Shown: positions 57,787 to 64,000 of the stretch, piece by piece
How positions within the stretch are numbered: position 1 is the first letter of the stretch
Layout of the letters: each line of letters begins with the position of its first letter
Source: Paralvinella palmiformis
Lineage: Eukaryota; Annelida; Polychaeta; Terebellida; Alvinellidae
NCBI GenBank assembly: GCA_025642065.1
Contig: JAODUP010000150.1
Span: 124,001-188,000, forward strand
Reading direction: 5' to 3'
DNA: 64,000 bases
The notes under the pieces: generated by a model
Told to the model about the DNA's origin: nothing
What the model saw: only the letters and a program-made list of their open reading frames with translations
Databases searched by the model: none
Position numbers and translations under genes: made by a program

Positions 57787-60700
57787 CTAAAACAAAAGCA
57801 AGAAAACGTTATTGATTATTATCATATCTCAGTACATCGATGCTACATCAACAAACTGATGTGAATAAACATTTTAAAGAAATTATTATTATTAATATTT
57901 AATGCATGATAATACTTTACTTGTGATAATTAGTAATGTTACAAAATAAACATTGTCTGGCAATATGAGTCAAGAAGCATACTAAACAAACACATCTAAT
58001 AACAGTATTACAGTAGTAGTCAGAGAACACGTACAAACAGTGCACCATTTCCTGAATCATCTATAACCATGAACACATTTTGTGTTATATAATACTTAAT
58101 CTATGACTACGCTATTATCACATCATTGTCAAAAGTATACCGGGAAATCAAACATTTCATTGTTATATAAGTTCTAGTATAAATACTAATGTATCCAAGA
58201 AAAACTATCATCTTACACTACAGGCAAGATCAGTGGTCGAGAGAAAAGACTGTTTACCATTTAATATGTGATATGGCCATCTGTCAGGATGTGGAACTCT
58301 AGTGATAACCATATCTTTGTCATATTATAATGTAATTAGCACCAGCACAGCAAATCAGTTAATTATCATTTCATTAACAACAACCATGTTATATGAAAAA
58401 CTAAACGTTTTAACACAGATCATACACTACACCACCAGACTAGACATTATAACACAACATAATGTTATAACATGTACTAATCCTACCACACTGCCCCATC
58501 TCGGTGAGTATCTGATCTCGGTTCCAGAATTATGATAATTCTCAGCTATACTGCCGCCATGTTGATAACTCTGGCCTAGCTCAGTCTTTTTTTCTACAAA
58601 TGATTTAGAAGGATGTTTTCCTTCATAAGTTTGAAAGCTGAATTTAATATGACCACCACGGCCTTGAGAATGCTCCCTAGTTTGCTCAATTTTATCATCA
58701 CGTGATCGGATGTTTCTTTCATGTTGTTGTATCAGTTTTACCGGTTTTTTACTGGATAAATTTTGCTCGTCGTGATTTGGTGAGTGTTCATTGCTCACTG
58801 ATGGTCTTACTACATGCTGTTGCAGTGATCGATTGTTGACTTTTTGGGTGTGCTGAAAGTAGTACAAGGAAACAGACACATGCAGACTAAAAACTAAAAT
58901 AATCACACCAGAGTACACCAGTGTACTAAGAGAATAAAAAAATAAGCATGCAGCGTATAACAGGAAATCTGATGTAAACAACCCGTGAACAATCCATAAA
59001 TAAATGACAAGTCTTGTATTAAAAAATGCAAAGAAATTAAATGGAAATAAATCATACAAATATTCTAGTTACATATAAATGGTAACTCAACAAATATTAC
59101 ATTATCTAGAATTTTGAGAACCAGCAAAATAATCATTTGTTAATTAATGATGGTCACAGAAATAGTTCTGACATTTGGAATAATTTAATATTTTGGAAAA
59201 ACATTTGAATTGTGCATAAAATGGAAATGGTGTTAAAAACTGGCCACCAAAAAGACAAGTTGACAGATTATAATAAACTAACGGTATTTAAATAAAGCCT
59301 AGACGATATCACAAGTAATGAGATTGTGCTTATAATGAAGGATCAGTAATGAATGTTCTCATCTCACATTACTGACGGAGCCATACACATAAACAAAACG
59401 CTTACACGGACACAAGTTATCACCAAATCATTCCTCAAAAATGATATTTGCCTAAAATTGAAACCAAAAATACCTGAAGTGGAAAATTGACCAAATAACT
59501 AAAATGAAATTACACAACAAAAGTATGATATAAATACAGCAATTATTATAATATATATAATAACTAACGTATATACTCGTGTATAAGTTAATTTTTTGGG
59601 TAGTGAAAAAGGAGTTCCCAGAAGCACCTCGACTTAAACACACGTCATATTTTCCTACCAGCTGAAGGAAAAATGTTTTTGGCCATCCTTGATACACAAT
59701 ACTATAGGATTCAACCCAATAAGAGTCAGAGTTGGTATAAAATCATCACATCGCTGCCTACTAACCCAATATTATTCAATAAATAACAATTAATTTTCAC
59801 CAAATTGTTATTCTGATTTCCCAAACATGCAGGTCTTTATGTAATAATACTTTTAGTCACCCGCTGTTACCTACCAGTACCTCCAGATGTGCTGTGAAAC
59901 AATGAATTAATAACACACTTGCCAACTGAAGTTACAATCAGGCGTGTTTGTGTGAGCGATAGTTGGATCAAAATCACAACATCTCTGCCTACTAGTCTTA
60001 GTCAATAAATTAAGATTCATTTCCACCAAACTGTTATTTGGATCTCACAAACGTGTCAGTCTTTATGTGATAATACTTGATAGTGACATGTTGTTAACTA
60101 CCAGTACCTCCAGATGATTAGCAATAATATGGAAAACACTGTTCACATTGCAAACCTTGCTCCGCCACTTGCTGTGAAACAATTAATTAATAACACTTGC
60201 CAGTTGAAGGGGGTCTACAATCAAGTGTGTTTGGTGTAACAAGTTTATTTATTTATATTAGTTATAACATCAAAGCAAAATCTCTGTGTGTGTGTTTGTG
60301 TGTCTCTCTCTCTCTCTGTATGTGTGTGTGTGTACACTGCCAGTGAAGAAATTGATATTCACAACGCACTTGCTGACACTATGAGTTTGAATGACTGGGT
60401 TAACTTTTTGGGGAATGATGACAACGATTCCGATTTTGAGGGATTTTAAGCCAATACTTGACCTCGACTTATAGACTTATACAGTGAGGAAAGAATTACA
60501 GGGTCAAAAATTAGCCTCGACTTATCTGCCAGGTCGACTTATATGCCAGTATATACGGTAATTAAAATGATTGAAAAACAAATTACATCTACCAAATTAA
60601 TTAACAATAAACAAATAAATTTAAGTGTTACAATAGTAAAGATTGCCTAATTAGAGTCAACATGTGACATTTTGAGAAAAATGTTTTAATCATAGGGAAT

Positions 60701-62813
60701 AAATCCAGATCTTATTGAACTGATCTCATGTGTTTTATTTTTATAATACTTCAGCACACACAAAAATATAAATAAGAAACAACACAGAGTATCGTGCACT
60801 AGATTGAAATATAACAAAGTTAGAAATTCAATATTCAAAATAATGTTAAATGTACAGTCAATTATTTACCTGGTAACTATATAAGCTGTCCTGTGAATGT
60901 GTGACCAGGAAAAAGTGATGCTCATTTTGTAATCAAATCTGATTACTAGATAATGTCATAACAGTGGATATTTAAACAATATATCTGTTCTACATTTGTT
61001 TTAGTTTAGTTTATTTTACACATACAGGTGTCACTGAAATACTTCTTGGCATGAGAAGTGACAAACCAATATTGTGGTGTGACATTTTGCACTACAGAGA
61101 CAATAAAGTCATTGTCCAGATTATACTTAACAAAATGGATTCATTTTGATCAAAATGTATTAGTTATTAACAATACAAAACATTCTTACCCAAAATTTCT
61201 TATTTTTCCTAAAAACACTAACCTCTCTAGCTCTACGCATTTCTTCTCTTCGTTGTTCCTCAAATAGTTTTGCTCGTTCCCGTGGCGTCATGTTACTTGG
61301 TGTGCTATTTTTTCTCTGCCTAGGACGTGGAGGTCGACCCGTTTCTGGTATTGGTGATGAACTCACTGATGAATTGAGCTTATGTGGTGGTCGCATTATA
61401 CGATTACTATAAATGTTCTTGATTTCTAACTCTTTCTCCTTTTCCTGAAAAATTCATTAACAACTTCTAAATAAAATGATGATTCACCTAACTAATAAAG
61501 TGCACTTAGGTTGGTGAGTGAGTGAGTGGTTTTTTTTTAGCCTCAGCAGAGACATTAATTGGGCTGAAAGCTTTGGCTGAAAGAGGAAGTTAAACTATTC
61601 TGCCATCTGCTTCATTTAACAATACAAACCTCTAACTTATAATCCAATAATGTTTTTTTACAGTCTGTACAACAATAATAGTAATAATTAATGTGTATTT
61701 ATAAAATACTTCATACTAATATTTTTAGAAGTTTAGGCATTATACAACTAACATCAAATAGGGAAGGATGAATGAATAGATGAAGCTTAATGACACATTG
61801 ACACAAGTTAGGCCAACTGAAGCTTAGAACCTTTCATTGGAATTTATTTTAGGTTTTAAGAAAACATTTCCATTATTAGAAAAAAGTGTAATAACAATCT
61901 TTCTGATGTTGTGTAGATGATCACAGAGAAGAACCATAGTTCAATTTTCATACATCTGATACCTTACGTTGTTGATAAATGGCTCAAACTTTCTGATCAT
62001 CTCTATCTGTGTGCATCAATAAATCATGGCAACATAAAACGTTAAGCTAAATAAGTAAGATTTATAGTTATACAGCCACTGACTAAATCTGAAAATGTGA
62101 TATTAGTTATATGGGTAAATATTGAGATAGAAATGCTGTAATCTACCTCCTCAGGAGTTCTCCATGCAGATTCATAACATCAAAAGAAAAACTCTATTTA
62201 TTCAGTACAACAATTTAGTTTGGGATATGTATAAACTTATGCCATCTTTAATAACTTTTAACAATCCCTGGATTAATTCATTCAAAACTAATTCACCAGA
62301 TGGTGTAGCTATATTCATCTAGGTCATAAAAATTCTTGCCAAGTTCCTTAGAAGATAGAGTCAGAGGATGGAATTTATGTTACAGCAATATCAGTGCTAA
62401 AGCTAAACAAGCCAATTACTGTTTACTCAATAATGCACTCACTTATTCCAAACTGTAAACTACAGAAAGTGTAATTTAAAAGATTATTTCCACCAAATTA
62501 CAATCAATAAAGAATCAACAGTTGTTTTGGTGATAAATTACCTCTTGTTTACTCACATAAATAATACTCCTAAATACTTACATCATCTAAGACATTTGAG
62601 TAACACAACACATAATAGCTTAGTATAACAGATTTCTTTGTAACTGTTTTTAAATTGTGACAAAGACAACATTACCTTAAGTGTCATCTTCAGGTTTTGT
62701 CGTTCTACTGATAGTTCCCGTAGTTTCAGTTCAGTCTCTTTATGTCTTGCCCTTTCTATGCCTAATTCATGCCTGTGATTCTTTGTTAAGTTCTCTATAT
62801 GGTGTTCTAATTG
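56727..62813 (-). CDS. LCA5: lebercilin (LCA5/LCA5L-family) ciliary protein, 3' part; apparent frameshift in last exon
   Basis: The visible exons are 62676-62813, 61223-61444, 58487-58852 and 56727-57786, all with GT/AG borders and phase 0 junctions. More 5' exons must lie beyond the right edge. Lebercilin is a coiled-coil protein of cilia and basal bodies needed for intraflagellar transport in photoreceptors (LCA5 mutations cause Leber amaurosis). Family marks in order are an N-terminal coiled coil (ERARHKETELKLRELSVERQ) and the hallmark KEKELEIKNIYSNR. A very acidic/basic charged coiled coil follows, then KDLLLAKMKAIDESK (like LLAKLNEIDRE in vertebrates), KKADILENLFGSSSS (like LMEQLFGASGSS) and the C-terminus NIDDDIEELAL. 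The last exon needs one base removed (GGG at 57566-57568) to read through; otherwise a TGA occurs at 57561-57559. The gene lies tail-to-tail with GET1. Intron sequence between 58853 and 61222 contains a pogo-like transposon. Confidence 0.9.
57787..58486. other. lebercilin intron
   Basis: Plain AT-rich intron between the last two exons; no mobile element recognised. Confidence 0.6.
58487..58852 (-). CDS. LCA5: lebercilin exon, variable polar region
   Basis: Starts after TTTCAG with CAC ACC CAA and ends GGC AGT GTG before GTAGGA, 122 codons, phase 0. It encodes a polar, poorly conserved segment (HTQKVNNRSLQQH...SPRWGSV). Exon status rests on good splice sites, an open frame throughout and matching phase with both neighbours. 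Confidence 0.75.
59735..60225. repeat. tandem duplication of about 231 bp inside the pogo-like element
   Basis: Text such as CATC(G/T)CTGCCTACTA (59749 and 59980), TCTTTATGT(A/G)ATAATACTT and CTACCAGTACCTCCAGATG recurs in order with an offset near 231 bp. The second copy has an extra insertion of about 45 bp before the GCTGTGAAACAAT block. Confidence 0.75.
60334..60449 (+). pseudogene. C-terminal remnant of pogo-type transposase
   Basis: Open from GCC AGT GAA GAA to TAA at 60447-60449, encoding ASEEIDIHNALADTMSLNDW and then VNFLGNDDNDSDFEGF. No upstream transposase domain is preserved. Confidence 0.55.
61223..61444 (-). CDS. LCA5: lebercilin exon with KEKELEIKNIYSNR motif
   Basis: Starts after TTTTCAG with GAA AAG GAG and ends AGA GAG before GTTAGT, 74 codons, phase 0. 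It encodes EKEKELEIKNIYSNRIMRPP and then a basic Pro/Ser-rich linker and EEQRREEMRRARE. The Met at 61396 is internal. Confidence 0.93.
61445..62675. other. lebercilin intron
   Basis: AT-rich intron with no recognised element. Confidence 0.6.
62676..62813 (-). CDS. LCA5: lebercilin exon (lebercilin coiled-coil domain)
   Basis: Starts after TATAG with CAA TTA GAA and ends CTT AAG before GTAATG, 46 codons, phase 0. It encodes QLEHHIENLTKNHRHELGIE and on to RQNLKMTLK, the C-terminal half of the lebercilin domain. Confidence 0.88.
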
Positions 62814-63409
62814 CTATAAAATTAATTAAACAAATTAATTTCTTATACATTAAAGATTAAATCTTATAATTAGTAGTTTCAGGCTAGTTCCAGAAAAATA
62901 TATTAATACACCCACTAAATACTGGGGGGGGGGACAATTCTTTTAATGTTATGACATATCACCTGTTAAAAGTGGTTAACGAGTCATCAAAATATACTCT
63001 CAATAACTAGTTTTACAAAGGAAGTAAATATGTACCAGAATATCAAAAGATAATCATGTATAAGTATTTATCTTAAGTATTAAAGACTGTGCATGGCTGG
63101 AGCGAGCATATTTTTAACTCACTGTACAGAGCATAGTCAGTTGGCTAATGATCAAATCTCTGGATATTCCTATACAATAACATGTAAACCACAGAATAGC
63201 CGGTAATATGTATAGATGTGGATATAATTAATAATAATAATATTGCTCTCACTGATAATCTATAAGTGATAATAACAAATAGTCTAACAAAGGACAACAT
63301 TAAAATCGACACAAATAATATTACAGAAACATCATAAACCTGTTTGTAGATAATACAATTCATTATTTATTTTAACAATGATATGTCACATTTATAAATC
63401 ATCTTATAG
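62814..63409. other. lebercilin intron, left part
   Basis: AT-rich with a G-run near 62925. No further lebercilin exon could be identified up to the window end. Confidence 0.5.
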
Positions 63410-63950
63410 GGACAGTCCACCCATAGAAAATATGTCTTAAATATGTAATGCTTAGAACAATAACCAAAAATTCCACAATAATAATCATGAAATATACCTC
63501 ATATCATAGATATAGGGAAATAATCCAAACTATAGGACGGCTTCACCAGAAGCCAGATTGGAAGGCGGATAGGAGAAAACTCAAATGCTCTGACATCACA
63601 TGGGCGCTCTCTAGACTGACACAGATTATAGTTTCTCTTAAGCATTAATTTTTGAGCCATTTTGAATCACCTTCCTCTTGTAAGGTTCATTCTGGCTCAA
63701 ACTGACATTGTTGTATATTATTCATGACGTAATTTTAACAAGATAATGCTATTTAGTTCTCGAATAATTCTTTGCTCACACTTGTTTACATGCTTTTGTA
63801 TGGGCTCTACAGACTTCAGGTCAACCGGATACGCTCAAGTGATGTCAGCATTCAGGAGCTTCTGGTCTGTCTAGCTTCAAAATGGTGGCGCCCACAGGTC
63901 ATTAAAAGTTGATTAATTAGCACTTTGAACTGGATTATTTAATATGTGGG
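63410..63950. mobile_element. possible MITE with imperfect inverted ends
   Basis: The left end ACAGTCCACCCATAGAAAAT and the inverse of the right end (GTGATCACCCACATATTAAA) share the CACCCA(C)ATA core. The interior is richer in GC than its surroundings, and its open frame (PDWKADRRKLKCSD...) is not recognised. It is in a lebercilin intron. The target duplication was not determined. Confidence 0.3.
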
Positions 63951-64000
63951 TGATCACTTAAACATTTTGACATTATTTATGATATTTGTGAGTATAGCTG

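Larger units (their letters stand above)
59567..60558 (+). mobile_element. pogo/Tigger-like DNA transposon, internally deleted
   Basis: The ends are inverted: left ACGTATATACTCGTGTATAA, right (inverse) CCGTATATACTGGCATATAA. They are followed inside by related AAGTCGA/TCGACTTA text, and a TA dinucleotide lies directly outside each end, as expected for Tc1/mariner/pogo insertion. Near the right end, 60334-60449 encodes the last residues of a transposase (ALADTMSLNDWVNFLG, then NDDNDSDFEGF, then stop), an acidic tail typical of pogo-type transposases. The catalytic part is missing. The middle carries a direct duplication of about 231 bp. Confidence 0.7.

Noticed and set aside
57352..57864. 170-residue plus-strand open frame rich in Ser/Leu, with overlapping 131- and 96-residue frames
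   Set aside because: These are antisense shadows of the Glu/Arg-rich lebercilin coiled coil; GAG/AGA repeats remain open on the opposite strand.
56727..62813. CSPP1 (another centrosomal coiled-coil protein) as identity of the minus-strand gene
   Set aside because: The KEKELEIKNIYSNR, LLLAKMKAIDE, LENLFGSSS and DDDIEELAL motifs match lebercilin, not CSPP1.
1..64000. bacterial-type defence, toxin-antitoxin or phage modules
   Set aside because: All recognisable genes are intron-bearing animal genes or eukaryotic mobile elements; nothing supports a prokaryotic system.

Overview
The window is AT-rich eukaryotic nuclear DNA from an animal. It has large introns with GT..AG boundaries, dense dinucleotide microsatellites, minisatellites, tRNA-derived SINEs, and LINE and DNA-transposon remains. 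The genes recognised (calponin-family muscle proteins, a GET1/WRB insertase subunit, a lebercilin-family ciliary protein) are metazoan. The repeat style suggests a lophotrochozoan, probably a mollusc, but the species cannot be fixed from the sequence. No operons, CRISPR arrays, phage or plasmid modules are present.

Layout. (1) 1-19,381: 5' part of a transgelin-like gene (gene A) on the minus strand. Its exon 2 lies at the left edge (200-354) and exon 1 at 19,331-19,381. The 19-kb intron holds a broken Mutator-like (MULE) transposase, tRNA-derived SINEs and minisatellites. (2) 19,382-33,376: intergenic DNA with a 40-bp minisatellite, a decayed LINE (about 21.6-25.0 kb), SINE pieces, a putative non-autonomous DNA transposon and many microsatellites. 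(3) 33,377-42,221: a complete four-exon transgelin-like gene (gene B, 202 aa) on the minus strand. Its introns hold a 42-bp minisatellite with a 329-bp higher-order repeat and a MULE-derived element. (4) 42,222-47,074: intergenic, with nested fold-back elements whose ends are tandem GGACA-type repeats. (5) 47,075-54,239: a complete five-exon GET1 (WRB) gene on the plus strand, 169 aa. (6) 54,240-56,726: tail-to-tail intergenic region. (7) 56,727-62,813 and beyond the right edge: 3' part of a lebercilin (LCA5/LCA5L-family) gene on the minus strand, with a pogo-like transposon in one intron and an apparent 1-base frameshift in its last exon.

How the genes relate. Genes A and B are same-strand paralogues with the same first two intron positions and phases, so they look like a tandem duplication of an actin-binding muscle protein gene. 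GET1 and the lebercilin gene serve unrelated functions (tail-anchored protein insertion at the ER; ciliary transport). From memory they are also neighbours in tail-to-tail orientation in human (GET1 and LCA5L on chromosome 21), so this pair may be an ancient conserved microsynteny. No new multigene system was found. The most unusual content is the group of transposons with iterated GGACA termini and its link to MULE transposase remains.
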